From Niabella sp. (GTDB lineage: Bacteria; Bacteroidota; Bacteroidia; Chitinophagales; Chitinophagaceae), in contig JAPUDO010000074.1 in NCBI GenBank assembly GCA_027493055.1, positions 115,813-179,812 of the forward strand: a DNA stretch of 64,000 nt. The letters run 5' to 3'. Positions 8,895 through 19,131 of this stretch are shown piece by piece. A program made the translations under genes and the position numbers. Within the stretch, counting starts at the first letter, position 1, and every line of letters begins with the position of its first letter. The notes below the pieces were generated by a model, which worked only from the letters and a program-made list of their open reading frames with translations, was not told the origin of the DNA and did no database searches.

Positions 8895-10358
8895 CTACAT
8901 TTCACTCCCCTTCACCATCAGATCCACAAATTCATTTACACTCATGTTTGTAAGCGCATCGTAATCTAACCCTGCTTCTAGTATCTGCTCCTGTTGCTGC
9001 TTATCAAAAATACGGGCAAGATTTATTTTGAATTTTTCTATCAAAAGAGGAATACCCTCATCGCGCCTGCGCTTATGGCCTACAGGATACTCTACTACCA
9101 CTTCATCCAGCACAGTTCCGTCATTCAGCTCAACGGTTAGTGCATTAGCGATGGAACGCTTTTCAGGATCATGATAATCATTGGTAAACTGTACATCTTC
9201 CACACAATATATTTTATCGCGCAAAGCATCAATCCTTGGATCGGCAGCAACGCTGTCCTCATAATCCGCAGCGGTCAGCCTGCCAAAGATCAAAGGAACT
9301 GCTACCATATACTGAATACAATGATCCCTGTCCGCAGGATTATTCAATGGGCCTCTCTTATCAATAATGCGGATAGCTGCTTCATGCGTACGGATAGTGA
9401 TACGCTTTATATCATCGCTGGTATAGCCCTTTGCTTTTAATAGTTCATGCAGGCTCATAGCAGCTTCTACCGCCGTTTGTGAATGAAATTCGGCCGGGAA
9501 AGAAATTTTAAACAGGATATGTTCCATTACATAAGTGCCATACTCCCGCTGAAAACTAAAAGGATTACCCTTGAAAGACACATCGTAGAATCCCCATGTT
9601 TTTGCTGTAAGCACTGATGGGTAGCCCATCTCTCCTGTTTTTGCTATCAAAGCCAGACGTACCGCTCTTGATGTGGCATCGCCTGCAGCCCAGGATTTAC
9701 GGCTACCGGTATTGGGCGCATGGCGGTAAGTTCTTAATGACTGACCGTCTACAAAAGCAAGAGAAAGCGCATTGATGAGCTCATCCCGGTTTAAGCCTAT
9801 TAATTTACCTACAACTGCCGTAGACGCTACTTTAACCAGGATCACGTGATCCAGCCCCACGCGGTTGAACGAATTTTCCAAAGCCAGAACACCCTGGATC
9901 TCATGCGCCAGTATCATAGCTTCCAATACCTGCAGCATCGTTAAAGGTGATTTGCCTTCGGCGATATTAGTACGGCTTAACCAATCGGCTGTAGCTAAAA
10001 TACCTCCCAGGTTATCTGATGGGTGCCCCCACTCCGCAGCCAGCCAGGTATCGTTAAAGTCGAGCCAGCGTATGATAGCACCGATATTAAACGCTGCTTG
10101 CACAGGATCCAGCGTATAACCGGTACCAGGTACCTTAGCGCCGTTAGGTACAACAGTTCCGGGAACTATAGGGCCTAATAGTTTTGTACAGGCAGGATAA
10201 GTCAATGCTTCAAATCCGCAGCCCAATGTATCGAGCAAACAATAATGCGCTGTTTGCAAAGCCAGCTCACTTTTTATTTCATAGTTTAAAACATAATCGG
10301 CTATATCTGCCAGTACCTTGTCTGGTTGTGGTCTTTCGTTGGAAATGTGGGATGACAT
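8895..10358 (-). CDS. prpD: 2-methylcitrate dehydratase
   Basis: A 487-residue MmgE/PrpD-family enzyme that dehydrates 2-methylcitrate to 2-methyl-cis-aconitate in propionate breakdown, in the cytoplasm. Length matches the usual ~483 residues. Recognisable parts include [24 protein letters not shown], a [18 protein letters not shown] stretch, [19 protein letters not shown] and [17 protein letters not shown]. It lies downstream of prpB and prpC on the same strand, 281 bp after prpC across a low-complexity spacer. No acnD or prpF is present, consistent with the PrpD-type route. Confidence 0.95.
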   Translation of the reverse strand: MSSHISNERPQPDKVLADIADYVLNYEIKSELALQTAHYCLLDTLGCGFEALTYPACTKLLGPIVPGTVVPNGAKVPGTGYTLDPVQAAFNIGAIIRWLDFNDTWLAAEWGHPSDNLGGILATADWLSRTNIAEGKSPLTMLQVLEAMILAHEIQGVLALENSFNRVGLDHVILVKVASTAVVGKLIGLNRDELINALSLAFVDGQSLRTYRHAPNTGSRKSWAAGDATSRAVRLALIAKTGEMGYPSVLTAKTWGFYDVSFKGNPFSFQREYGTYVMEHILFKISFPAEFHSQTAVEAAMSLHELLKAKGYTSDDIKRITIRTHEAAIRIIDKRGPLNNPADRDHCIQYMVAVPLIFGRLTAADYEDSVAADPRIDALRDKIYCVEDVQFTNDYHDPEKRSIANALTVELNDGTVLDEVVVEYPVGHKRRRDEGIPLLIEKFKINLARIFDKQQQEQILEAGLDYDALTNMSVNEFVDLMVKGSEM

Positions 10359-10639
10359 AGAAAGTTTAAAAGTTGAAAGGTTAAAAGGTTGAAAAGATAA
10401 AAGATTTTTAGTATTTAGATGGTATATGAACTGGATGCTGGTTGCAAGTTACTATTTTCTGGTTCCGCCTCCGGCTTTCCATCTTCACATTGCACACCGT
10501 ATATCGTACCTTTTGCTGGAGGCTCGTACATCGTACACCGTACATCTTACATTATACTGGTTGCTGGATACTTGATGCTTCCCGCCTTCAGCTTTTGGCT
10601 TTTGGCTTTTTGTCTTCTGCTTTCGGCCTTAGCCATGAA
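10359..10639. repeat. Low-complexity spacer between prpC and prpD
   Basis: No gene is supported here. The sequence is made of words such as TACATCGTACACCGTACATC (10508-10545) and TTCAGCTTTTGGCTTTTGGC (10590-10610), the same kind as in 8677-8894. Open frames across it are by-products of this repetition. It lies within the prp operon, so it may lower prpD expression relative to prpC. Confidence 0.6.
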
Positions 10640-11797
10640 CTATTTCCGTTTGCTGATAGGCACAAACTTCAAATGTTCAGGGCCTGTATAATTAGCACTT
10701 GGCCTGATGATTTTGCCGTCCAGCCTTTGTTCTATAATATGCGCGCTCCAGCCTGTAACCCTGGCTACAACAAACAACGGTGTAAACATAGCTGTTGGCA
10801 CACCCATGATATGATAGGCCACTGCAGAGAACCAATCCAGGTTGGGGAACATTTTCTTCTCATTCCACATCACTTTTTCCAGCCTTTCGGCAATATCATA
10901 CAGCTGCATATCACCGGCCTCTTTAGATAAATCATAAGCCACATTTTTAACAATAGTGCTCCTGGGGTCTGAAATAGTATAAACCGGATGGCCAAAGCCA
11001 ATGATCACTTCTTTCTTTTCCAAACGAGATTTTATATCTGTTTCGGCCACATCAGCATTTACATAACGGCTCTGTATATCAAATGCCACTTCGTTTGCTC
11101 CTCCATGCTTAGGGCCGCGCAAAGCCCCGATAGCACCGGCAACAGCAGAATACATGTCGGAGCCCGTTCCGGCTATTACCCGGCCGGTAAAAGTAGAAGC
11201 ATTAAACTCATGTTCGGCATAAAGATTCAAAGAAACCTGCATGGCTTTCACCCAACTGTCCTGCGGCTTTGTGCCATGCAATAAATGCAGGAAATGCCCT
11301 CCCACCGTATCATCATCTGTTTCTACCTCTATTGCTCTCCCGTTATGTGAATAATGGTACCAGTATAATAAGGCAGAGGAGAACGAGGCCAGCAGCTTAT
11401 CGGCAATATCCCTGGCACCGGCAAGTTTATGATCTTCTCTTTCAGGAAGGATTGTGCCAAGCACCGATGTGTAAGTCCTTAAAACATCCATGGGATGCGC
11501 TGCAGCCGGGATATGCATCAGCACTTTCTTGGCTACATCGGGCAATCCTCTTAAAGATCTGAGCTTTGCATGGTAGGCTTTCAACTGGGGCTGTGTAGGC
11601 AGCTTCTCATGAATAAGTAAATAAGCTACTTCCTCAAAAGAAGTCTTCTCTGCAAGATCATTAATATCATAGCCCCGGTAATGCAGGTCGTTACCGCTTT
11701 TACCAACTGTACATAATGCGGTATTACCTGCTGCCACGCCAGACAGCGCAACACTCTTTTTAGGCTTAAATGCGGGAGTTTCATTAGTGGCTGACAT
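10640..11797 (-). CDS. prpC: 2-methylcitrate synthase (citrate synthase family)
   Basis: A 385-residue citrate-synthase-fold enzyme condensing propionyl-CoA with oxaloacetate to 2-methylcitrate. The N-terminal [14 protein letters not shown] block, the [13 protein letters not shown] segment with a catalytic histidine (near residue 229), [13 protein letters not shown] (near 267) and the late [12 protein letters not shown] are all present. The length matches bacterial PrpC rather than the longer housekeeping citrate synthase. Its place between prpB, 21 bp upstream, and prpD makes methylcitrate synthase far more likely than citrate synthase. Confidence 0.93.
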   Translation of the reverse strand: MSATNETPAFKPKKSVALSGVAAGNTALCTVGKSGNDLHYRGYDINDLAEKTSFEEVAYLLIHEKLPTQPQLKAYHAKLRSLRGLPDVAKKVLMHIPAAAHPMDVLRTYTSVLGTILPEREDHKLAGARDIADKLLASFSSALLYWYHYSHNGRAIEVETDDDTVGGHFLHLLHGTKPQDSWVKAMQVSLNLYAEHEFNASTFTGRVIAGTGSDMYSAVAGAIGALRGPKHGGANEVAFDIQSRYVNADVAETDIKSRLEKKEVIIGFGHPVYTISDPRSTIVKNVAYDLSKEAGDMQLYDIAERLEKVMWNEKKMFPNLDWFSAVAYHIMGVPTAMFTPLFVVARVTGWSAHIIEQRLDGKIIRPSANYTGPEHLKFVPISKRK

Positions 11798-11818
11798 GGT
11801 GATCGTTTTTAATAATTA

Positions 11819-12706
11819 TTATTTTTTAAACAGCTCATCTATTTTCCTTTCATACTCGTAGTAATTAATGCTCTCGTATAATTCCTGGCGGGTTTGCATG
11901 GTATCTAACACGTTCTTTTGAGTGCCATCCTTCCTTATATGTTCATATACGTTCTGTGCCGCCTTATTGGCAGCCCTGAACGCCGACAAGGGGTATAATA
12001 CTAGCTCCACACCAGCCTCACGCAATTCATTTACAGTGTACATGGGTATCATACCAAACTCGGTAATATTGGCCAGCACAGGAATGCCAGTAGCATCAAC
12101 AAATTGCTGATAGCTGGCAAGATCGGGCACGGCTTCGGCAAAAATAAAATCTGCGCCAGCCTCTTTATAGGCAACCGCACGTTCTAAAGTTTTTTCCAAA
12201 CCTTCACCTGCAAGTGCATCGGTACGGGCGCCAATCACAAAATGTTCATCAGAACGCGCATCCACAGCTGCTTTCAGCCTGTCTGCCATTTCCTCTTTGC
12301 TCACTACTTCTTTGCCCGGGCGATGGCCGCAGCGCTTAGCACCTACCTGATCTTCAATATGTAAGGCGGCTGCGCCTGCTTTTATTAAAGACTTTACAGT
12401 ACGCGCTATATTAAATGCTGAGGCGCCAAAACCAGTATCCACATCTACCATCAAAGGCGTATCGGTTACATTGGTGATACGGTTAATGTCTATCAATACA
12501 TCATCAAGGTTAGTGATGCCCAGGTCAGGAATACCTAAAGAGCCTGCCGCAACGCCTCCACCTGAAAGGTAGATTGCCTTAAAACCCGCCCGAACAGCTA
12601 ATAGTGCATGATTGGCATTAATGGCCCCAACAATCTGTAAAGGACTTTCGTTTTTCATCGCTTCGCGAAAGCGATAACCTGCGGAACATGAATGAGATTG
12701 AACCAT
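11819..12706 (-). CDS. prpB: Methylisocitrate lyase
   Basis: A PEP-mutase/isocitrate-lyase superfamily enzyme that splits 2-methylisocitrate into succinate and pyruvate, the last step of the cycle. Very close to the known PrpB pattern: [17 protein letters not shown], a [18 protein letters not shown] block, VDVDTGFG (metal binding), the catalytic loop [10 protein letters not shown] (near residue 122) and [19 protein letters not shown] place the start at the ATG at 12706 ([10 protein letters not shown]), giving 295 residues as in relatives; an upstream ATG at 12742 would add 12 residues not seen in the family. It is the first gene of the prpB-prpC-prpD operon; the promoter should lie in 12707-12944. 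Confidence 0.94.
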   Translation of the reverse strand: MVQSHSCSAGYRFREAMKNESPLQIVGAINANHALLAVRAGFKAIYLSGGGVAAGSLGIPDLGITNLDDVLIDINRITNVTDTPLMVDVDTGFGASAFNIARTVKSLIKAGAAALHIEDQVGAKRCGHRPGKEVVSKEEMADRLKAAVDARSDEHFVIGARTDALAGEGLEKTLERAVAYKEAGADFIFAEAVPDLASYQQFVDATGIPVLANITEFGMIPMYTVNELREAGVELVLYPLSAFRAANKAAQNVYEHIRKDGTQKNVLDTMQTRQELYESINYYEYERKIDELFKK

Positions 12707-12944
12707 ACGTATTAAACGATATATTATTTTGAATTGGAGCATGTAATATAAGGAATCCTGCTGCTTTTGCGACTAATTCCTGTGAAAAGAAAAATAATCA
12801 ATTTACAGGTGTCTGAAAAGAGGGAACCTACACAGTAGCTAATTTATCCTTTACGAATATTGACACATCCCAGTTTCCACTATAGATTCATAGATTCATC
12901 CATATTCAGATTGCCTGTAGTATAACCAGGTCAAGCCGTAATTT

Positions 12945-13772
12945 TTATGATTTGGAGAGCCAAATCTCATAGTGCCCGGGTCTGGTACCTCTACCATCCC
13001 CACTGATTTTTTCAGGCTTATCCTGAATGGTTAAATTCAATTTAAACTTCTTTAATATAGAAATCAATCTCAGGGCTTCAGACTTCTCTTCCTCTCGGTA
13101 ATATCTCACCTGGGTCTTTTCGGGAACTATTGCATTTGACTTTCTTACAACATTCTCAATCCCTGGTGCAATGAATTTTTCTTCTCTTAGTATATTTTGT
13201 AAGGATTTCGCTATTTCCCTCTGTCTTTCATCTGGTATTTGAATATATACTCTGGGGGGTAATGTCCCCGACATGGCATTATTACTTTTTCCCAAATCAA
13301 TCACCGCAGCAGCTTCATTGACTTTTGCCTGTAAAGCATGAGAGCTTTTTGATGTATCCGAAATATTTACTATTCCTATTAACGCCGATTCTAATTCCCC
13401 GGGAAGCTCTCCCTGTTTTTTGAGATATCTTGTTACTTCAATTGCTATTCTCCACTGCTTTTCTTCCTGGGAAGACAAATAAGGTAAAAGTACTGTTACC
13501 AGGGATGCATTACGGCGTGCATGTTCAACTATTTCTTGCTTTTTTCCCAAATCATCATGCACACGGCTCTGATATTCAGAATAAAGGAATGTAATAAATC
13601 CCACTACACAGGTTGAGAGAACCCAAAGCCCAAAAGAACTATTTAAAAACTCCCAGATCTTCCGGTCTGGAGTTTTTTTGTTTTCAATATTTTTCCTCAC
13701 CTCGAAGCGGTAAGTTTCTGCCATTTCAATACGGAATTTCTCATATTGGCTTAATACTTCTTTGCGCTCCAT
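12945..13772 (-). CDS. Single-pass membrane protein with C-terminal LytR_C-like domain, last gene of the nine-gene operon
   Basis: A 275-residue protein I cannot name. A charged N-terminal stretch (1-46) precedes one membrane segment (about 47-64, GLWVLSTCVVGFITFLY). A helical region (65-140) follows. The C-terminal part (about 170-275) begins PRVYIQIPDERQREIAKSL and includes GIENVV, TQVRYYREEEKSEALRL and PGHYEIWL. That order resembles the LytR_C/SPOR-like small alpha-beta fold found at the ends of several multidomain proteins; this is pattern judgement, not a search. It starts 23 bp after the DUF5675 gene and ends the operon; only the prp promoter region follows. Confidence 0.7.
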   Translation of the reverse strand: MERKEVLSQYEKFRIEMAETYRFEVRKNIENKKTPDRKIWEFLNSSFGLWVLSTCVVGFITFLYSEYQSRVHDDLGKKQEIVEHARRNASLVTVLLPYLSSQEEKQWRIAIEVTRYLKKQGELPGELESALIGIVNISDTSKSSHALQAKVNEAAAVIDLGKSNNAMSGTLPPRVYIQIPDERQREIAKSLQNILREEKFIAPGIENVVRKSNAIVPEKTQVRYYREEEKSEALRLISILKKFKLNLTIQDKPEKISGDGRGTRPGHYEIWLSKS

Positions 13773-13795
13773 TATTGATTTAATTTTAATGATAT

Positions 13796-14233
13796 TTAAA
13801 CTCCTTTTATCTCAACGGCAATTGCTATTGGATTACAGGAGTTCCTTTCTAAATCCAATTCCTGACTGAATTGAATAAGTGCCTTTTGGATATCTGCCAT
13901 AGCTGTTTTACTATCAGTTACTGTACAGGTATTCAAAACAACATTCTTTCCGGGAAGGATACATCCTGTAGTGTTACCCATATTATTGCCGACATGGATT
14001 TGAACATTCGTTCTGCCCGGCACATTTTTTAATTCAATACGCCATCCTCTCTCTCCATCTGTTCTGATGAAGGCATCATAGCTTCCGTGTGGAATAGAGG
14101 AAATATCATTTGCATTGTTCAAATCGGGTCTTTCTAAAGTGTAGGCTATTATTTCGTCATTGACAGCAAGATAGCCTTGAGTACAGGTTTCATTTTTTAG
14201 TTTTCTGTCAACTGTAATTTTAAATGTTCCCAT
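13796..14233 (-). CDS. DUF5675 protein, L,D-transpeptidase-like
   Basis: A 145-residue protein matching the DUF5675 pattern: a short first strand (FKITVDRKLK), ERPDLNN, SIPHGSYDAFI (47-56), NVQIHVGN (76-83) and TTGCILPG (88-95). The histidine of IHVGN (80) and the cysteine of TTGCI (91) are placed like the catalytic pair of YkuD L,D-transpeptidases. DUF5675 proteins are known from phages and large accessory operons, but their activity is not established. There is no signal peptide. It is 25 bp after the 1617-residue gene and 24 bp before the last gene, so it is clearly in the same operon. A peptidoglycan or peptide-bond activity is an inference from the residue pattern. Confidence 0.75.
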   Translation of the reverse strand: MGTFKITVDRKLKNETCTQGYLAVNDEIIAYTLERPDLNNANDISSIPHGSYDAFIRTDGERGWRIELKNVPGRTNVQIHVGNNMGNTTGCILPGKNVVLNTCTVTDSKTAMADIQKALIQFSQELDLERNSCNPIAIAVEIKGV

Positions 14234-14257
14234 ATTTTAAATTTTATTGTGATTATT

Positions 14258-17200
14258 TTATTTGTTTCTAATAGTTATTCTCCTGCTCACCAAAGGCATC
14301 GCTGCCAGCGGGTCATTTTCGATATTGCCAAATTCGACAGGCTTGTCAACCTTATTTCCAAAAAGTTTTTTCCAGATATTCATTGATTCATTTGTATAAT
14401 CGAATGATTTTCTGACTAGCATTAGCCGAGCAAATCCATAAGTCTTATCGCTTTCAGTGCCATTAATCTTGATCTTGTTACCATCATTGTATACAAAATT
14501 GTTTTTCTCCTTTTCCCATTTATACACACCTACATACATCTCTACAGGCTGTCCTCCAATATCATCTACACTTTGACTTATAACAAGGTAACGTTCCATT
14601 CTATCTTCAAAGGATTTGTCAAATTCAGGCATCTTACTTTCAGGAAAAGTGATTATTTTGCTTTCTGCATCAAGAGTAAATTTAGTATTGCCTTTATTTT
14701 TCAAATCCTCTTTCCATTTTTGAGGAATTAAGCTGTCTATTGATGGCAGGAATTGTACCCATTCACTTGCTGACCATTCGCTGAAACTTTGTTTGATTTT
14801 GCCCCCCCCATCAACTTTAATTTCCTTTCCATTTTTGTCCAAAAGTCTTACAAATTCAGGTTTCAACACCCGTCTTATAGCCACTTTTGCCATAGCGTAA
14901 GCATTGAGTTTATTGCCTTCCGGCAAAAACTTCTGAATATCTTCCACATTTAAAATAAAGGTACTGCCCACAACTTTGGGGTGGTGTGCATTGGTATCAA
15001 ATGTTAATGCAGCCGGACCAACAGGTTGAAATACGGCGAATAACCTGCCGTCAGAAGCCTTAATAAGCTCACTTCCAGGATTGATCGCTCCCATTGCCTT
15101 GCCCGACAAAATGGGGTCTTCGCCTGCCTGTAAATATTTTGCAGCAGACTGTCCTATCTCAATACCAATTTCAAACCTTTCGGCTAAGCCTGCTTCATCA
15201 AAACAACGGTCATAAGTAGCAATCATCATAGAAGCTGCCCGTACTTTGTCGTCCGACAGGGTATTTACCGACAAAGCATCTGTGAGCGGAATAGCAAAAC
15301 GAATGGCGGGTTTAGGCAGTTTGAAAGCAGTTTTTTCTGAAACATCCTTTTCCTTTTTATCATCTCCTTTTTCAACTTCTTCTGATATTTTTATTTGCAA
15401 AGGTTTCACAAGCCGTTTCCAAGCACTACCATTGGCTGATGCCTGAATGCCTTTGTTATAACCCTCCCCAATGTCTTTATAACGGTTATAAATAGTGAGT
15501 CCAAACCGGAAATAATGTGCTTTGAGGGTATCGTTTTGCGGACGTACATCTTTAAAAATTAACTGCTTTACACTTCCCTCTTTATTGGCGGTAATATTGC
15601 TATCGCTGACCAATGCTGTAAAATCAGGACGGCTAGCAAATTCCCAGGCTTCCCATTTCATCGCAGCTGTGGTATCTGATGATGAATTAGGATTTAGAAC
15701 ATCTCTTGGTTTGCCATTCTCGTCATACTTTTGTTCGTAGTCAAGCTCTGCAAATAATCTTCCGTTCCAGTTCCAGGCCTGATGCCTTAGTTCGCAATGA
15801 CTGAAATAGGGGAGTTTCTTTATAACATCTTCTTTCTTCTGCTTATCTTTAATTTCGTCAGTGCTTAATGAACAAAAAACACCATATTCATTAGCATTGC
15901 TATAGTTGGGTATCAAAGCACTGTATAATACATCTTTGTCAATTGTAATATTATCGCTTTTAATAGCTGCTTCTACATAAATCACTTCGGGATTAGTAAG
16001 GAAATGTTTGTCGTCAAATTTCAAATGGTTTTCACCATCTTTATTTGGCACAATATGGTCTTTCATCCAGGAATAGAACATTCCTAGAGAATCACCAAAA
16101 TGCTCTTTTTTAATTTTACAATGGATACTGATTTTGCAAATTGTACCGGGTGGAATCGTAATTTGACCATCTTTCGCAGAAAAGTTATTACCAACAATTA
16201 CCTCAAATGGCATTTTACCACTTTTCCCATTTGCATCTGGCTTTACTTCGATTACCAACTCGCCATTCATTTTCTCTGTTGAATCTGAAAAAATTCCCTC
16301 TACTTTAATTATCAGTTCATCCTCTATGGCAGGTTCCCACAAGTATGGATTTTTCGTCTCCTTCTCTACTTCACCATTTAATGACGCACTTCTTATTTTC
16401 AACTCTTCTTCTAAAGCCCTATCAAATAAGGTTTTATCGCCTATTTTATTTCCTTTTGCATCTCCACCTTTCCACGCATACCAGTTCCAGAAATTGGTGT
16501 AGGGCTTATCTACTTCAATAGTAATTTTTTCTTGCTCTTTTTCGCATAGTAGAAATGCTTTTATTTTCTCACCTGGTGTTCTATCGCCCTCTTTATTATA
16601 GAGAGTGTTATCTTGTTCGGACGAATTTAAAAGCTCATTAACCAACAACGGTACTTTTAGATATTCGTTTTTATAATCTGTGGTTATATTAGGCAAACCA
16701 ATAGGAACACGGCGGAGATGATGATATGGAGCGGTTTGCTCATCTTTAAGCTGAACACCTGCACTTGCTTTAGGTGCATTCCAATTGCCCCCACGAATAT
16801 CTACAGGTAATGCACCACTATTCAATGCTACAAAACCTGCAAACTGATAATGGTAGCCATACCAAAATGCAGGGGCGGGAGGAAGAGTAAAATCACCATT
16901 ATGTCCAAATGAATATTTAAAGTTTGCGAAATGTTCTGATATTTCGTCATCTTGCACTTCATTGTCGTGTCCTGCTACCAAAGAAAGATTTTCATTGCTT
17001 AACTGGAAAGATGTTTTTTGTGTATCATTGACTTCCGGTAAGGGAGCGGGAATAAGGTAATTTTTTGTGAGATATGTAGTTTCAAGTTCCTTCTTTGATG
17101 AATCTTTTTTACCAACTAAACCTACTTTTGCCCAATTGAGGTATTTCCATTCTTCATAATCATTTCCTCCTTTTTCTTTGCTTCTTCTGCTCAGGATAAT

Positions 17201-19111
17201 ATGTCCGGCTATTTCATCAAGTAAATCTGATTCGGAATTTTTGTAAGATTCCGAATCAAAATCATTGATATAAATATTTACCGGTGGAGGAATGTTTTCA
17301 GGAGTATTGAGGGAAATTTTTCCTTCTTTAAAGAAACTCTTCAAGTGAGTAACAAAGTCAGATTCTATCGCCTCACCTTCAAAATACTGCATTAAACTAT
17401 ATTGTTTGTTTAAATCATACATTATATTATTAATCTCTTCTTCTTTTTTAACAGACTCAACAAATTTGTTAAAAATTGCTTTAATCCAAATATCTAAATC
17501 CTCATCTTCTTTTAGATTGAAAGAAATAAGCCTCAACTCCATCTTATAATTGAGATATCCCAAAGGATTCCTTTCACAAAATACAGAAATACTATTACGT
17601 AGCTCTTTCTGAGCACCTGCTTCAAAAACGTCGCCACCCAATTGATAAAAATACAAGTCCGGAAGTATAGAATGAACTTCATTCAATACCTCATTTAATA
17701 CTCTTTCCCAATCATTTCTTAATTTAGTAACTATCTCTTTGTCATTTTCAACAAAATTCCTTTCAAGTATATTTCTAAGCCCTTTCAGTTTTTCTGAAAA
17801 AGAGTTATTTTCAAAATCATTGATGGAAAAATCAGCAACCAATTCATCTTTAATGAATGGCAGGATGATATTCGTCTTTTTCTCATCATTATAGCTTTTA
17901 TTAGTAAGATTTTTAAACAAAGATTCACCTTTGATTGCGTAATGATTTAGACATTCGAAATTTAGCGTTTGATTGATTATAAAATCTGAAAATTTCAACA
18001 ATCTGTCCTTTTCATCATTAAAGTAATATTGATCAAAATCACTTAGGGGTGTGGGTAAAATGCCATTAAGCATTTTGAATAATATACGTCCAAAGTCTAT
18101 CTTATTAATCAATTGAGAATGTATATTACTCATCTCCGAAACATCACTTACTGAAAGTGAGGTATTGCCTTTGAATGTGAATTGAGCTGAAACAGGATTT
18201 TCAGGGATTCCACTCCAAACTTTATTAATTGAATCATACTTATTATATACAATCTGAATTGGAGCACTGATAAAATCTTCCTCCTGCGAATACGATTCTA
18301 TTGTGGTTAATGGTTGTAGAATCTTTATTTCTGAAGTTATCTCTTTACCGTCTTCATCTTCAGTTTTTTCAAGCTTCATTTCTTGTAACAATTCTACTTT
18401 CTTTCCCTTTGCCTCACTAACCTTGCCAGAGTCAATCTTCACATCCTTTGGCTTGTAGTCATTTACAGAAAAACAAATAAAAAAATGAGTTGCGTTTTCC
18501 GGAATGGAAAAATTCTCTGCTTCAAAAAACAGAGAAAGATTTAGAGGTTGATTTAAAGGGGGGATTTGTTGAGCGATATAAGCAAAGTAACTTTGCAGGA
18601 AAACCTTTTTATCGATACCTGTTCCCTCATTAGCTTTGATTGTGCTTTCATCTATTAAAATTTCGCTACCATCCGTAGGCAGTGTCGTACTCAAATATTC
18701 TTTCTTTAGTTTATATTCAAAAAGTTCAGCGTCTCCCTCTAAACTTATATTGTACTTATTGATTATTTTTTTGAGTACTTGTTCATAATGCGGTATAAGG
18801 CTATCTTTTTTTTCAGTATATACTTTCAGGTTCAGCACCGTCTCTCCTAACACGATATAGCCTGGCTTTTCTGTAAACTTAGGGGGTTCCTGTTCATCAG
18901 AAGTAATTTCATTCCCAACCCAAATTATTTTTGCATCTTCTACTTTCCAATTCCAAGGAAAATAGTGTTTTTCAAACTCGCTTTCATTTGGGAATGATTT
19001 TACGTTAGCGTAATCACTTTCAACCTCCGACACCCCCGCTATCGTACAGGAAAAAACTGCTGTCTTTTTATCTATTTCCACTATCGACGTATCTAATGTT
19101 ATATGTAGCAT
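14258..19111 (-). CDS. Giant protein of about 1617 residues, function unknown
   Basis: I do not recognise this protein. The start is taken at the ATG at 19111 (MLHITLDTSIVEIDKK), 20 bp after the stop of the 2196-residue gene; a further upstream start would overlap that gene by 109 bp and add an unlikely 43-residue leader. There is no signal peptide, membrane segment or nucleotide-binding motif. The first ~130 residues look beta-rich; about 330-730 is more helical and Asn/Lys-rich; a more conserved-looking region with many aromatics follows (for example PPAPAFWYGYHYQFAGFVAL near 770 and PYHHLRRVPIGLPN near 830). The C-terminal third is mixed alpha/beta and ends PLVSRRITIRNK. It sits between the 2196-residue gene and the DUF5675 gene, suggesting co-expression and joint function. 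Confidence 0.75.
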   Translation of the reverse strand: MLHITLDTSIVEIDKKTAVFSCTIAGVSEVESDYANVKSFPNESEFEKHYFPWNWKVEDAKIIWVGNEITSDEQEPPKFTEKPGYIVLGETVLNLKVYTEKKDSLIPHYEQVLKKIINKYNISLEGDAELFEYKLKKEYLSTTLPTDGSEILIDESTIKANEGTGIDKKVFLQSYFAYIAQQIPPLNQPLNLSLFFEAENFSIPENATHFFICFSVNDYKPKDVKIDSGKVSEAKGKKVELLQEMKLEKTEDEDGKEITSEIKILQPLTTIESYSQEEDFISAPIQIVYNKYDSINKVWSGIPENPVSAQFTFKGNTSLSVSDVSEMSNIHSQLINKIDFGRILFKMLNGILPTPLSDFDQYYFNDEKDRLLKFSDFIINQTLNFECLNHYAIKGESLFKNLTNKSYNDEKKTNIILPFIKDELVADFSINDFENNSFSEKLKGLRNILERNFVENDKEIVTKLRNDWERVLNEVLNEVHSILPDLYFYQLGGDVFEAGAQKELRNSISVFCERNPLGYLNYKMELRLISFNLKEDEDLDIWIKAIFNKFVESVKKEEEINNIMYDLNKQYSLMQYFEGEAIESDFVTHLKSFFKEGKISLNTPENIPPPVNIYINDFDSESYKNSESDLLDEIAGHIILSRRSKEKGGNDYEEWKYLNWAKVGLVGKKDSSKKELETTYLTKNYLIPAPLPEVNDTQKTSFQLSNENLSLVAGHDNEVQDDEISEHFANFKYSFGHNGDFTLPPAPAFWYGYHYQFAGFVALNSGALPVDIRGGNWNAPKASAGVQLKDEQTAPYHHLRRVPIGLPNITTDYKNEYLKVPLLVNELLNSSEQDNTLYNKEGDRTPGEKIKAFLLCEKEQEKITIEVDKPYTNFWNWYAWKGGDAKGNKIGDKTLFDRALEEELKIRSASLNGEVEKETKNPYLWEPAIEDELIIKVEGIFSDSTEKMNGELVIEVKPDANGKSGKMPFEVIVGNNFSAKDGQITIPPGTICKISIHCKIKKEHFGDSLGMFYSWMKDHIVPNKDGENHLKFDDKHFLTNPEVIYVEAAIKSDNITIDKDVLYSALIPNYSNANEYGVFCSLSTDEIKDKQKKEDVIKKLPYFSHCELRHQAWNWNGRLFAELDYEQKYDENGKPRDVLNPNSSSDTTAAMKWEAWEFASRPDFTALVSDSNITANKEGSVKQLIFKDVRPQNDTLKAHYFRFGLTIYNRYKDIGEGYNKGIQASANGSAWKRLVKPLQIKISEEVEKGDDKKEKDVSEKTAFKLPKPAIRFAIPLTDALSVNTLSDDKVRAASMMIATYDRCFDEAGLAERFEIGIEIGQSAAKYLQAGEDPILSGKAMGAINPGSELIKASDGRLFAVFQPVGPAALTFDTNAHHPKVVGSTFILNVEDIQKFLPEGNKLNAYAMAKVAIRRVLKPEFVRLLDKNGKEIKVDGGGKIKQSFSEWSASEWVQFLPSIDSLIPQKWKEDLKNKGNTKFTLDAESKIITFPESKMPEFDKSFEDRMERYLVISQSVDDIGGQPVEMYVGVYKWEKEKNNFVYNDGNKIKINGTESDKTYGFARLMLVRKSFDYTNESMNIWKKLFGNKVDKPVEFGNIENDPLAAMPLVSRRITIRNK

Positions 19112-19131
19112 ATTGTTTTTGATTTTATGGT

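Noticed and set aside
10419-10930. Two plus-strand open frames of 90 and 162 codons overlapping the prpC 3' end
   Set aside because: They run through low-complexity spacer and antisense to prpC; no protein-like composition or family pattern.
10640-11797. Housekeeping citrate synthase
   Set aside because: The length and the position between prpB and prpD point to 2-methylcitrate synthase.
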